Shown in pieces: positions 54,057 to 64,000 of a stretch of DNA of 64,000 nucleotides; position 1 is the stretch's first letter; each line of letters begins with the position of its first letter. The DNA is from Diphasiastrum complanatum. Lineage: Eukaryota > Streptophyta > Lycopodiopsida > Lycopodiales > Lycopodiaceae. The notes beneath the pieces were generated by a model. The model ran no database searches. It had not been told where the DNA came from and worked only from the letters and a program-made list of their open reading frames with translations. The position numbers and the translations under genes are program-made. The DNA is taken from assembly GCA_029204225.1 (NCBI GenBank), contig CM055100.1, forward strand, positions 6,629,382-6,693,381. The letters are read 5' to 3'.

Positions 54057-55345
54057 TGAATGTAACAACCTGATTGCAAAAGTTTGCGAACAGTAATATC
54101 TGTAGAGAAGTGTCCTCCGCCCAGGCCATCATGTGAAAACATGATTAAATCTAGTATTTCATGCGGTAACACACATCTACGTAGAATATTGTCTAATCTA
54201 CGACGATACAATTGTCCTGCAATCAATTGATAAGGTTGAGCCTTATGAATCAATTGTCTCTTCTGTACTTTGCGAAATGTGATCGACTAGATAATGTTGC
54301 TTTCCCTTTTGAACCACAATTCAAAAGTCAAATTCAGTCAATAACAGTAACCATCTTGCAATACGTCCAGTATTGCATGTCTTGTTTACCAAATAAAGCA
54401 ACGGCCGGTGATCCGTATAAAATGCAAAGTGCGTTTCCATGAGGTAATGACGAAATTTCCGAACAGAAAAAATCATGGCTAACGCTTCACGTTCTGTTGT
54501 TGAATAATTCTTCTCCGGATCTATAAGTTGTCTGCTTGCAAATTGTATAGGATAGTCCTTCTTATAATCACCTGGCTACGTCAAAACTGATCCAATGGCA
54601 CCGTGTGAACATGAAATTCAATCGTCCAATTTGGAGAACGCAGTATTGGTGCTGAAGTTAATGCTTTTTTTTAATTTTTCAAAGGCTTCCAACGCCTCTA
54701 CTATCCAAATAGGAACAATAGTCAGTTTGTATATAGGTCGTGCTAAATCCGCAAAGAAGATAATAAAAATTCGATAGTAGTTCGCATGACCCATAAACAC
54801 ATCAACTCCACGAATTGTTGTTGGTGGTGGCAATTCCACAATAACCTTGATTTTATAAAAAGCTATGGCAAAGCCATGGCTCGATATCACATGCCCAAGT
54901 ACAACTCCGTGGAAAACCCATATCTGGTATTTTTCTGGATTTAGAGAAATTTGATATTTGTGACATCGTTCAAATACTTTCTCTAATCGATCCAGGTGGT
55001 CTGTATCTGTACTGTGGACTCCCACGTCATCCATATAAATTTCAAGGAATTTCTATAGATAATCTTTAAAAGCAAATTGCATTACTCTTTGGAACAAACT
55101 TGGTGCATTACAGAGTCCAAACGACATTACTTTGTAAGCATAGGTGCCCCATTCTGTTGCAAAAGCTGTTTTGTGGCGATCTACAGGAGCAATCTTAACT
55201 TGGTTGTAACCACTAAATCCATCCAGGAAACTATAAGCTTTCACTCCAGCAAGGCGATCCAAAATGCTTTCAGTAAAAGGTAATGGAAAGTGATCCTTCT
55301 GCGTCACTTTGTTCAAAGATAAACGGGGGTGGAACAAAGAGGGGG
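54057..55345 (-). pseudogene. Gypsy pol relic J1: RT, RNase H, start of integrase
   Basis: RT starts mid-domain at SLNKVTQKDHFPLPFTESIL and has FLDGFSGYNQVKIAP (catalytic Asp), then, after a stop at about 55055, the catalytic KFLEIYMDDVGVHS. A thumb-like NPEKYQIWVFHGVVLGHVIS follows. RNase H is broken up (54600-54290). The integrase zinc region RCVLPHEILDLIMFSHDGLG and HFSTDITVRKLLQSGC ends at the foldback element. Gag, protease and both LTRs are missing. Confidence 0.83.
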
Positions 55346-55566
55346 GGTGGGGTTGAAGCATATGATCTAGCTCCAATTGGAAGCGTCAATATTGCAGAAA
55401 ATTGATGATGGCACAAAGGCCTCCTACAAATCAAAATGGAGGACTCCCAAAAACATCACAGAAATAGCCGAAATCCTTAACCTGGACAAAGCCAGTAAGG
55501 ACGGCGAAAACAAATATATCCTTATTTGCCTCCGATACAATATGATAAATATGAATGAGATCCAAA
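55346..55566. other. Junction DNA between gypsy J1 and the next ORF
   Basis: A plus-strand frame of 87 codons (55377-55640) rich in Lys, Glu and Ile is open but has no family motif and overlaps the end of the minus-strand ORF. The sequence changes character at about 55345, where the RT match ends in a G-rich string. Nothing else is seen. Confidence 0.35.
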
Positions 55567-56028
55567 TTAGAGAGGGGGGGAAGCTAGAAAAGGCAGAGAG
55601 AAATAATAAAAAGCTAGTCTTATCAGATATTGAAAAGTGAATGGTAAATTACCGTCTAGAGCAGTGGAAAACTCTAGAACGATATTGAAGTGCTTTTTGA
55701 GGATTCTCAACTGGCCTTCAACTGCCTTGAGCACTTTCTCATCTTCTAAGAGTGTGGTGCGTAGGGTTGCTAGCTGCATGTCCTTGGTATTGAGCATAGC
55801 GTCGAAAGTTTTCGCTGGTTCTGATAGGTTTGTGGTACCCAATTGGAATGGTCCTTGTAATACTCGGCGCACTTCTTTTGCAGCTTTTGGGCGACCGATG
55901 TTTCTTCTTCTACAGTTGCCACCATTTGCTTGCACTATGCATAATCTGTTTTCTGATTGATTGCCAGATTTACGAGATTTTCTAATCAGAACATCCCGTT
56001 GTTTACTAAAAATAACAATTTTTGCCAA
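55567..56028 (-). other. Unrecognised ORF, 153 codons
   Basis: The minus-strand frame reads LIRKSRKSGNQSENRLCIVQ, NGGNCRRRNIGRPKAAKEVR and DAMLNTKDMQLATLRTTLLE with KVLKAVEGQLRILKKHFN. The middle looks helical, possibly a short coiled coil. The C-terminal end is hydrophobic (YLIRLAFYYFSLPFLASPPL). It lies downstream of gypsy J2 pol on the same strand, as do the two other unexplained gypsy-side ORFs. It could equally be chance. Confidence 0.35.
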
Positions 56029-56259
56029 AAAGAGCCTAACTTGCGCTTCAACCAGAATTTCCTTGGACAGATTTGATCGTGCACTGAAGTGCTATAGAGG
56101 ACAATGATGACAAAATATGGCTCTTTACAGACCGTTCGGAGCATCTCTGGGTATTTGTACAAGGAAAACGAGGGACGATGAGTAGGGCTGAGATTTTCAC
56201 ACTGGGTTTGTACAAGGGCTACGACAGTTTACACAAGGCAAGATTTTCTATATTACATG

Positions 56260-57056
56260 GCTCCTTCGGTACTTGCTAACCTACCTAGCCAATTCCTACC
56301 TATTCCAGAAAATTATCACTTATCTACGCTTAGGGGGCCGGGGCAACTTCGTAATTTAACTGAGTCGACCTACAAGTCTAACCTAACTTATCTAATTCAT
56401 CTAAACCATCTACTCTAGACTAATCTAAGCTAGTCTACACTACCGGCTAGCCTAGCTTTCTATCTGTTTCTACCTAATCTAAATGTTATCTAGGCTAATT
56501 AGGCTAACTACTCCTAACTGACGAACCGAACTAAGATTAACTAACTAAGAAAATTGAATCTGATCTAACGTAAATTTTGAGATCTATCTAAGGGTCTCGG
56601 TTGGCAACTGCCCTAATTTATGGGACTTGATCTGTTACCTAAAAAACTAACTAATGTAAAATCTACTCTAACAGGTAGAATTTTCTAGATCTAATCCTAG
56701 CTTTATCCTAGCTATTGAAGTGGGGTCGCCTAATTGAAACACTATCTTCCTAGGACAATCTAATAGAGCTAACAAATCAGAGACTATCTAGGCTAGCTAG
56801 ACTACCTACTTGGTCTTTCTAGGCTAAAACTACCTAGTATACGGCTGATCCAACTAGCTAAGTAGTATTAATCTAATCTAACTATCCGATTTATGACTAT
56901 TCTAGAATTAAGCAGAATACTAAAGATCTAACTTCTAACTCCTATTGATCTAGATCTAAACTACTGCTAAGATTTAACTAATATATCCTACCACCTATCT
57001 AATTGACAAATATCTAATCTTACAAAATACTCCTACCTAGGATATCTAACAGAATG
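56260..57056. repeat. CTA-rich low-complexity tract, about 800 bp
   Basis: Built largely from CTA, CTAA, CTAG, TCTA and ACCTA strings on the plus strand, for example TAATCTAAGCTAGTCTACAC and GCTAGCTAGACTACCTACTT. No single unit repeats exactly, so it is not a satellite. On the minus strand it is TAG-dense and cannot code in any frame for long. It occupies the 3' noncoding position of gypsy J2. Confidence 0.85.
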
Positions 57057-58240
57057 TTGACAGTTCATCTTGAGCTGAAAAAGATGCCATGGATGGTGGT
57101 TCTGGGACATCCCTGAGCTCAACATTGGTGGAATAGTAGCGACGCAACCTGCTGTCATTAATGGGCATGTCTAGCGAATTGCCTTGCAGGTCGACGAGAA
57201 TAACTGTGCCATTAGATCAGATCTCTACTACTCTATATGGCCCTTCTCCGTGGAACTTAAACTTGCCTTTGTGTGCCTTGGCGTTGTATAACAATGCCAA
57301 TTATCCCTTGACGAGATCTTGAATTGTGATATTATGATCATGCCAGGCCTTTTGTCATTGTTTTTCCACAGCTAGGGCGTGAAGGGCTAGGAAGCAAGTC
57401 TCATGAAGTTGAAGAAGGTTTTCCAATCTCCTCTTGGTAGATTCCTCTATACTAAGTCGTTTGACGATGTCGACTCTCAGACTTGGAACAACAAACTCAG
57501 CTGGCATTACGGCTTCTTGTCCATACACTACGGCTTCTTGTCCATACACCATCTGAAATGGAGTTTGTCCAGTACTTACTTTGAATGTGGTTCTGAAAGC
57601 CCATGCAGCTGCTTGGAGCTTGTGTTCCCAATCCGATCATGAAACTTCAACCATCTTCATGATAATTTCGTAGAGGATCTTATTCAACGATTCTGCTTGT
57701 CCATTACAACGTGGGTAGTAGGGGGTACTCTTCCTATGGACAACCAGATAAGAGGACAACAGGTGAGTGATAGTCTCATTTAGGAAATGCATTCTGTGAT
57801 CACTCACGAGTTCTAGTGGGCACCCAAAACGGACCAAGAAGTTCTCATGCAAGAATTTGACTGTGGAGTTGGCATTAGCCTTTCTCACCACATTGGCTTC
57901 AACCCATTTGGTCAAGTAGTCGGTGGCTACAATAATATATCGAGCTTGCGAGCCACAGGTAGCTGGACGAATAGGGCCGACATAGTCGATGCCCCATTTC
58001 TCCAATGGCATTTAAGCCAAAACAAGTCATAACGACATTCTGTCCTTTCCATGGGTTTGATTGAACCGTGGCACATGTCACACCTTTTGACTTGATAGTG
58101 AATGTCTCTGAACATCGTGAGCCACCACCATCAGCAACGAAATGCCCTCCTCCTATTCCTTCATGGGCGATGCTCACTACTTAGGATACTTTGTGCGGTA
58201 GGACACAAAAGTGACATATAATTTTGTCATTACAAATGCG
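57057..58240 (-). pseudogene. Gypsy J2 integrase
   Basis: The zinc-binding part (SIAHEGIGGGHF, HYQVKRCDMCHG) leads to the core MPLEKWGIDYVGPIRPATCG, ELVSDHRMHFLNET and PRCNGQAESLNKILYEIIMK: the D, D and E are all visible. TGA near 57640 and two later stops interrupt it. MVYGQEAVVYGQEAVMPAE contains a 7-residue tandem duplication from a 21-base repeat (about 57509-57551). It ends LRRYYSTNVELRDVPEPPSM near 57100. Confidence 0.87.
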
Positions 58241-58438
58241 ATACAACTATCCTGCTATCAATGTGAAAGGGACAGATTTAATAATCAACTTGCGTCGTTC
58301 TAATTTGCTCATCTAAGGGGGAGGACGTCCTGACATAAGATATCCAACAATATCGGCAGCCCACTCAGAGACGACATCGACGTGGAATAATATGGCGTCA
58401 AGGAGTTCGTCATTGACCCCTCCACTCTCAAGAATATT

Positions 58439-58750
58439 TCAGATTCGTGAAAGGTGATCGGCCAGATAATGTTTTTTCCCTTTGCGAACGACGATTTTAA
58501 AGTCGAACTCTTGGAGAAGCAGCAACCATCGGGTGATTCGTCTGGTTGTGCATGGTCTATTTACCAGATACAGTAGGGCTTGGTGATCTACGAAGAAGAC
58601 AAAGGGGTTGGCTGGCAGGTAATGGTAAAATTTCTTTATACTATATACCATGTCTAGCGCTTCTCGCTCGGTGGTGGTATAGTTTATCTTCGTAGGAATC
58701 AACTGGCTACTGGCGAAGTAGATCGGGTAATCCTTCTTGTACTCCCCTGG
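58439..58750 (-). pseudogene. Gypsy J2 RNase H fragment
   Basis: TPTKINYTTTEREALDMVYS-like residues, then KKFYHYLPANPFVFFVDHQA, LLYLVNRPCTTRRITRWLLL and VVRKGKKHYLADHLSRI are typical of gypsy RNase H (E of TTTEREAL, D of VDHQAL, D of ADHLSR). It is open for 87 codons; a frameshift near 58720 separates it from RT. Confidence 0.85.
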
Positions 58751-58755
58751 TTGCG

Positions 58756-59400
58756 TCAGAACACTCCTATGGCATAGTTAGAGACGTCTATGTGGATGTG
58801 AAATTCTATGGTCCAAATAGGAGGTCGAAGGATGGGTGCAGTAACTAAGGCCTTTTTGAGTTTGTGGAAAGCCTCAATGGCTTCCATAGTCCATTCTAGT
58901 TGGATAGTCATCTGGTAGATTAAGCGGGCCAGCTTAGCGAAATTCAAGACAAACCTATGATAATAATTGCAATGCCCCATAAAGATGTATATTTCATGTA
59001 TAGTTCTTGGCTTAGGCAATGCGAGTATTATGCGGATCTTGTCGACATTTGTGGTGATACCATGCCTCGAAACTACATGGCCTAGCACTATGTTGTGCGT
59101 GACCAGAAATTGGCATTTGGCCGGGTTTAGGGATATGCCGAACAATCGACACTGGATGAACACTCTCTCTAAGCAAGCTAGGTGTTGGGCTCTAGAGGAG
59201 TGGACACACAAGTTGTCCATAAATATTTCAAGAAACTTCTGAAGAAAATCCTTGAAAGCATAACTCATCACTCGTTGGAAAGTGTTGGGAGCATTGCACA
59301 ATCCAAATGACATCACTTTGTAGGCATATGTTCTCCACTCAGTGTAGAAGGCAGTTTTGTGCTAATCTTCAGGGGCTATCTACACTTGGTTATAGCCACC
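58756..59400 (-). pseudogene. Gypsy J2 reverse transcriptase, N-terminal part deleted
   Basis: After SILDGFGGYNQV two stops occur, then one frame of 186 codons reads MSFGLCNAPNTFQRVMSYAF, KFLEIFMDNLCVHSSRAQHL, QFLVTHNIVLGHVVSRHGIT and PKPRTIHEIYIFMGHCNYYH. The catalytic pair reads M-D-N instead of [YF]-x-D-D, so the second Asp is lost. The segment that normally precedes the first motif (DYRKLN...FPLPF) is absent; the text joins straight to a protease-side linker. Confidence 0.87.
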
Positions 59401-60183
59401 GAACCCATCTAGAATACTATAGGCTGCTGCTCTGGCTATTCTCTGCTTTGATGATTGCTCAGCAAATGAAACATCAAACTGAAGATAGTCCACCGTAGTT
59501 AGGGCTTCGGTCCAATTTATCACATTGGTTTGCGAATTATCACGTATGACAATTCTCCTCCAACGACGTCCATCATCTGTCTCCTTGTCAAAGTCAATGG
59601 TAGTAGCAGAGTGTGAAACCATGGCTCTTTGGTCTGTCGGTTTCATAATCCAGGTATTAGGATCGATCTTAACTACGGAATTATGATTCTTTAGCACGAT
59701 ACGATTTTTTCCCTAGTCATGAAGAGCTTGGGACGTTCTGAGGCATGATCTACCTAGTATGACACTGTAGAAATGAATTTCGACTACCTTGGTATGCACT
59801 TTGTTGGCTATGCCTAATGGTTTCACGCTAGGCTGGTCAGCTAGTCGAATCGTAAAAGGAGCACTTACCATGCGAGTAAGACCTCATTCTTGATGAAGTT
59901 TGGAGGAAATGATGCTCACTCCCGACCCTTCGTCAACTATGGCCGATTCTTTTGGAAACCCTCGATGCATGATCGGAATGGTCGCATGTTTAGCATCTTT
60001 CTCCCATCCTACCCCTACTTGGTGGACTGGTTGTGATCTCTCTACTTCTTCATCTGGTACCAAATTGGTAGGGTGCGCATATGGTCTCTCACTACCAAGT
60101 CCGTCTATATAAGTTTTCAATTCTTCCCAGAGGGTCGGATGTGTTTTGAGTAAGGTGCCTAGGGGCATTCTGACATCACTTAT
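59401..60183 (-). pseudogene. Gypsy J2 protease and linker
   Basis: ESAIVDEGSGVSIISSKLHQ (about 59940-59888) holds the putative active-site Asp, followed by TGA and, in the same frame, RLADQPSVKPLGIANKVHTK and VILGRSCLRTSQALHD. A second stop (TAG, about 59714) precedes a linker, KIDPNTWIMKPTDQRAMVSH. The motif order equals that of the gypsy protease at 9630-10655 (VVDGGLGVNLIS, LADQSCVKPKGVV, VLLGRSWLRA). Confidence 0.78.
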
Positions 60184-60865
60184 TGTTAAAAATTCACAAT
60201 TCTAGCTTGACTAGTTTTGGTCATATGACTTGTAAATAGTTAGATGGTCATGATGTGGCTTGTCACACGTGTCAAATAGCATAGGATTCCATTCATAAGG
60301 ATGTTCTCAAGTAGACCTAAGTGTTAGAACCTTTGGAATGAGTCCAAATTATGCTTAGATACAAGGGAGAAAAAATAGGAGCTATTTTTGGTAATTTTTG
60401 CATTGTTGAGGGATCTCCAAGATTCCAACCCTAACTTGGTAGGGATGAAAGATCCACCAAAATTAGCATTAGGGATAGGTTTAGGGCTACTCATACCTGC
60501 CCAAAACCGTGATGGATCATGTATATATAGGTGATGATATCTCACCAAAATCAATCAAGCAATTTCATGTTTTTTCTCTCATAATGGTGCAATTGCTCTC
60601 TATGTTCATAATTGTTTGAGTACTTGTGATTACTAATGATTATAGGATTGAATGTAGGTCTGGTGTACAGTACTCAAACTGTGGGAGGCCGTACTTTCAC
60701 ACGTGTGAAGCCTTCTTCAAGGATTTGGGCCATTTAGTGAGGTTCAAGCATAGATTTTTGATGGATTTTGATGGTTCAACTTGTGCTAATCTTATGAAAT
60801 CATAATCTATTGTTTCCCTCATCATTTCAAGTGTTTTAGGATCCTTATTTGCTGTAATTTTTACA
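60184..60865 (+). repeat. 5' LTR of copia I (682 bp)
   Basis: Starts TGTTAAAAATTCAC and ends ATTTTTACA at 60865, next to the PBS. It contains CACACGTGTG at 60698-60707 and CACACGTGTC at 60264-60273, and a TATATATAG (about 60533) that may be the promoter. The right edge is firm. The left edge rests on the TGTT start and the end of gypsy similarity. Confidence 0.75.
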
Positions 60866-60878
60866 TGGTATCAGAGCC
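60866..60878 (+). promoter_or_regulatory. Primer-binding site of copia I
   Basis: TGGTATCAGAGCC immediately after the LTR, the standard initiator-Met tRNA site of plant copia elements. Confidence 0.93.
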
Positions 60879-61676
60879 TAAAGGCTGAAATGAGCTAAAT
60901 CCTTGGTTTGCATTCAATTTGATCACAATTTTTGATCTAAATCTTGTGTAGATTGGATCTTAGCATCTAGTATTGATTCTAGAACTCAAAGTGAGTCAAA
61001 TACATTGGAGATTGGTGTTGTGTGACTTCATTTGCAGGTGTTTAGGTGTCTAAAACCAGAGGCAAAGTTGAATTCAATTCACATTACCAAGATAGCAAGT
61101 TTTGCTTGCTCCAAGCATTGATTTCTAAGCGAGTTTTGGAGGTGATTTCATAGAGAAGGCTTTCTAGCATTCAAGGAGAGGGAAGATCAGAGTTTTGGGG
61201 ACTCTTCAAGGCTGTTCTAAGGTGTAGTAGGCACCTCCTAAAGTGATTTAGGTTCAGTCCAACCATTGCTTGACTTATGCACCAAATTAGATCAATTTTT
61301 CATCAATTTTGATCATTTTTTGCTTGTGATTGGATAGTAGATTGTGTTGCATCCTCATTAAGTTCCATTTAGATCTTTTACAAGTGATTTTGGAAGTATA
61401 TTAGGTTGCTGAAATTCACTCTTGATCAGATCATTTGGAAGCTTTAATGTTCTTTATAGAAAGAGGGGCAATTCTACTAGTATTGTCTACTTCAATCAAG
61501 CAAGTGCATTGTTTCTAGTATTCTATGATTTGATTTTGTTAGAGATCATTATTAGATCTTTATAGGAAATCTATTACTGATCTTTTCAGGTCCCTAAGAA
61601 GTGGGATAAGGTAGACCTTCAATCAAATCAATAGAAGTAACCTTCATTTGTGTCAAGTCCTTGATTAGGAGACTAG

Positions 61677-62879
61677 ATGGCATCTATAAATGCATATCTT
61701 TTGGATACTAATGAAAGGCTCAACAAAACTAACTATTCCATATGGAAAGTTAGAATGGAATCTATCATGATCATGCAAGATCTGATGGAAATTGTAAATG
61801 GTAAGGAGGGTGAACCTATTCATCCTCAAGAAAAAGCCAAATACATCAAGAGGTGCAATGTTGCACTACATTGCATAAAAATGAATGTTGCAAATGAACT
61901 CTTAAGAGAGGTAGGAGATTGCACTTCAGCTCAAGATGCTTGGGAGACTTTGCAAAAGGTCTATGAATCCAAGAACCAAACTAGAATGTTAGCTTTGAAG
62001 AATCAAATCTATAGAAGCTATCAAAAGAAAGGAGAGAGTGCACATACTTTTGTCCTAAGAGTAAAGGAATTGAACAAAGAGCTAGCCTTTATAGGTGACC
62101 CTATCAAGGATGAAGAGCTTGTTCAACTCATATTGAATGGACTAAGCTTTGAATTTGACAATTTGGTTCAGGGATATGCAATTATGGGTAAGCTACCCAT
62201 ACTTGAAGAACTCCAAGGCACACTCATGGCCGAGGAATCAAGAAGGAGCCAAATGCAAGAGAGGATGGATAGGCTTTCCATCCAAGGTGGAGATGACCAA
62301 GCTCTCTTCACCAAAGGCAAAGGCAAGTCCAAAGGCAAAGGATCAACATTCAAGAAGTCTACAAAGCTTGAGGATCAAGAAGGACCCCCAAAGGCATCTC
62401 CATCAACCACCAAAGTCAAGAAGGACAAATCAAAGGTGAAGTGCTACTATTGTAGCAAGATGGGGCATTATGCCTCGGAATGCTTCAAGAGGAAGCAAGA
62501 TCAAAGCCAAGCCAACATGAGCAAAGAGGAGGAGGAGGAGAGTTCACATGAGGACTCTCTCATGATGTCCATATTTTCTTCAACAAGCTTCAAAGGAGAA
62601 GATCCTTGGTGGATTGACTCGGGTGCTAGTTCACACATGACTAGTAAAAGGGAGTTTTTCTCTTCTCTCTTATCTTATGATGGACCTATAAAGTCTATCT
62701 ATACAGCAAATGATGAAGCTTGTCAGATTGAAGGAGTTGGTAGCATTCCCCTTTGCTTAGGATCTTCCAAAAAGATCAACATAGAAGGTGTTTTGTACAT
62801 TCCTACAATAACAAAGAATCTACTAAGTGTTGGCCAAATGGTAGACAATGGTTTCAATGTTGACTTTGCTTCAAATTAA
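61677..62879 (+). CDS. Copia I gag and protease
   Basis: Starts MASINAYLLDTNERLNKTNY with the intact SIWKVRMESIM motif. Gag continues with VALHCIKMNVANELLREVGD and ELVQLILNGLSFEFDNLVQG. A Lys/Gly/Ser-rich stretch leads to the knuckle CYYCSKMGHYASEC, an acidic run EEEEESSHED, and the protease DPWWIDSGASSHMTSKREFF with VLYIPTITKNLLSVGQM. The 400-codon frame ends VDFASN then TAA (62877-62879), inside the protease's C-terminal part. The gag/protease junction has WW here, unlike element D. Confidence 0.92.
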   Translation: MASINAYLLDTNERLNKTNYSIWKVRMESIMIMQDLMEIVNGKEGEPIHPQEKAKYIKRCNVALHCIKMNVANELLREVGDCTSAQDAWETLQKVYESKNQTRMLALKNQIYRSYQKKGESAHTFVLRVKELNKELAFIGDPIKDEELVQLILNGLSFEFDNLVQGYAIMGKLPILEELQGTLMAEESRRSQMQERMDRLSIQGGDDQALFTKGKGKSKGKGSTFKKSTKLEDQEGPPKASPSTTKVKKDKSKVKCYYCSKMGHYASECFKRKQDQSQANMSKEEEEESSHEDSLMMSIFSSTSFKGEDPWWIDSGASSHMTSKREFFSSLLSYDGPIKSIYTANDEACQIEGVGSIPLCLGSSKKINIEGVLYIPTITKNLLSVGQMVDNGFNVDFASN

Positions 62880-64000
62880 TGTTTCATCAAGAAGAAGGGT
62901 AAGATAGTGGCTAAGGGCACTAGACTTGGCAAACTTTATAAGCTGGATGCATTTGTGGATACTAATGTTGTCATGTTGGCCGAGAAGAGCAAGATATCTA
63001 CCTTTACTTTATGGCACAAAAGACTTGGACATGTCAACTCGGGTTCCATGGAGGCTATGATCAAGGAGGAGTATGCTTTAGGCCTACCAAGGTCTATTGG
63101 GAAGGAAGACAAGGTTTGTGAAGCTTGTGCCTTATCCAAGGCACATAAGAAGGTGTTTCCTAACTCCATCACAAAGTCATCTCATCCTCTTGAACTCATA
63201 CACTCGGATGTGCACATTGCTAGCACCAAATCTAATGGAGGTTCATCCATGTTTTTAACCTTCATTGATGACTACTCAAGATATTGTTGGGTGTTCTTAC
63301 TTTCCTTCAAGTCTCAAGTATTTGATACTTTTGTAAAGTTCAAGTTGTTTGTGGAAAAGTATCATAATCATAGCATCAAGATTCTTAGAAGTGACAATGG
63401 TGGAGAATTCATCTCCAATGAGTTCAAGGCCTTTTGTGAGGAGGAAGGAATCAAGAAAGAGACTTCTTGTCCTTACACTCCTCAACAAAATGGAGTTGCT
63501 GAAAGAAGGAATAGAACATTATGTGAATGTTCTAAGGCTTTAAGATTAGATGCTTGTTTGCCCAAATCCTTTTGGGGTGAGTCTCTTGTATGTGCAAACT
63601 ACTTGATGAATAGGGTGTCTTGCAAAGCAATTGAAGGCAAAACTCCATATGAGATGTTGTATGGAAAGAAACCCAATCTTAATCACTTGAAAGTTTTTGG
63701 GTGTATATGTTATGTGCATGTGCCATTGGAAACAAGAACCAAGGAGGATCCATCTTCCACAAGAGGGATCATGCTTGGATATGCAAGCTCAAGCAAGGGC
63801 TACAAAGTCTATCTCCCATCCTTGAACAAATTTGTTGTTTCAAGGGATGTCATCTTTGATGAACATCATATGCATATGCTTGAAGAAGGCTCAAGTGCTC
63901 CAACAATCAAGAAGAAGATGGCCGAGGAGCAAGATCTTGGTTTTGAGGAGGAGCTCATGGAGGAGCAAGCACCAAACCCACCTATCACACCAAGGATCTT
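62880..64000 (+). CDS. Copia I integrase and linker (continues beyond the window)
   Basis: In frame with the preceding ORF after one TAA, and open to the last base. HHCC: LWHKRLGHVNSGSMEAM with CEACALSKAHKK. Core: LELIHSDVHIAS (first Asp), KILRSDNGGEFISNEF (second Asp) and NGVAERRNRTLCECSKAL (Glu), with 35 residues between second Asp and Glu, the canonical D-D35-E spacing. Then KTPYEMLYGKKPNLNHLKVF, IMLGYASSSKGYKVYLPSLN and an acidic linker. Apart from the upstream stop it looks functional. Confidence 0.92.

Larger units (their letters stand above)
57057..60183 (-). mobile_element. Gypsy relic J2: protease, partial RT, RNase H, integrase
   Basis: Minus-strand order is protease, RT, RNase H, integrase, with stops throughout and the front half of RT missing. 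The right end is cut by the copia I LTR at 60184. The protease resembles that of the gypsy at 9630-10655. No LTR remains. Confidence 0.85.
60184..64000 (+). mobile_element. Copia element I, well preserved, 3' end outside the window
   Basis: LTR, PBS, leader (60879-61676), then gag, protease and integrase in one frame with a single stop, running off at 64000. It inserted into the gypsy J2 protease region. The integrase catalytic residues are all present. Its RT, RNase H and 3' LTR would lie just beyond the window. Confidence 0.9.

Noticed and set aside
55377-55640. Plus-strand Lys/Glu-rich 87-codon frame
   Set aside because: No motif, no promoter or splice context, and it lies at a transposon junction; treated as chance.

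Overview
This window is nuclear DNA from a land plant (streptophyte). The evidence is one spliced host gene whose product most resembles the plant F-actin capping protein alpha subunit, Ty1/copia and Ty3/gypsy lineages of plant type, primer-binding sites that fit plant initiator-Met and Asp tRNAs, and AT-rich spacer DNA. I cannot name the species. The high transposon load fits a large-genome plant.

Layout. 0.3-2.75 kb: the last seven exons of the capping-protein gene (+ strand), with an insertion of about 460 bp in one intron that is flanked by an exact 8-bp duplication. 2.75-7.2 kb: its 3' UTR and intergenic DNA with small local duplications. 7.2-14.3 kb: a minus-strand gypsy element whose RT, RNase H and integrase have been deleted. 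14.3-19.66 kb: two relatives of one copia family joined head to tail through a single LTR. 19.66-23.6 kb: a third copia, joined inside an ORF to the second. 23.67-28.6 kb: a non-autonomous copia-type element (called D here) with two LTRs, gag and protease, then about 1.6 kb of unrecognised coding sequence in place of integrase and RT. 28.6-31.1 kb: a copia relic (E) carrying two copies of an inverted-repeat element with 4-bp target duplications. 31.1-45 kb: a patchwork of LTRs, leaders, a second piece of the unknown D coding region, a truncated gypsy, a gag-only copia (F), a second gag-protease copy of D, and an isolated LTR. 45-50.2 kb: an almost complete minus-strand copia (G). 50.2-53.2 kb: another minus-strand copia (H). 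53.17-54.06 kb: an 887-bp element that is nearly all inverted repeat. 54-60.2 kb: two minus-strand gypsy pol relics separated by an odd CTA-rich tract. 60.2-64 kb: the best-preserved copia (I), with a 5' LTR, PBS and a gag-protease-integrase frame broken by one stop codon; it runs off the window.

Apart from the capping-protein gene, essentially all recognisable coding sequence belongs to retrotransposons, and nearly all of it is broken. The strongest candidates for something new are the unknown ORF of element D (two copies, with a hydrophobic segment in both), a stop codon that both D copies carry exactly at the gag/protease boundary, the small inverted-repeat family that targets TTGG/CCAA, the large foldback element, and a G-box palindrome shared by the LTRs or LTR-like flanks of several copia elements. 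I found no tRNA or rRNA genes and no CRISPR array. Comparisons were made by eye; no database search was run.
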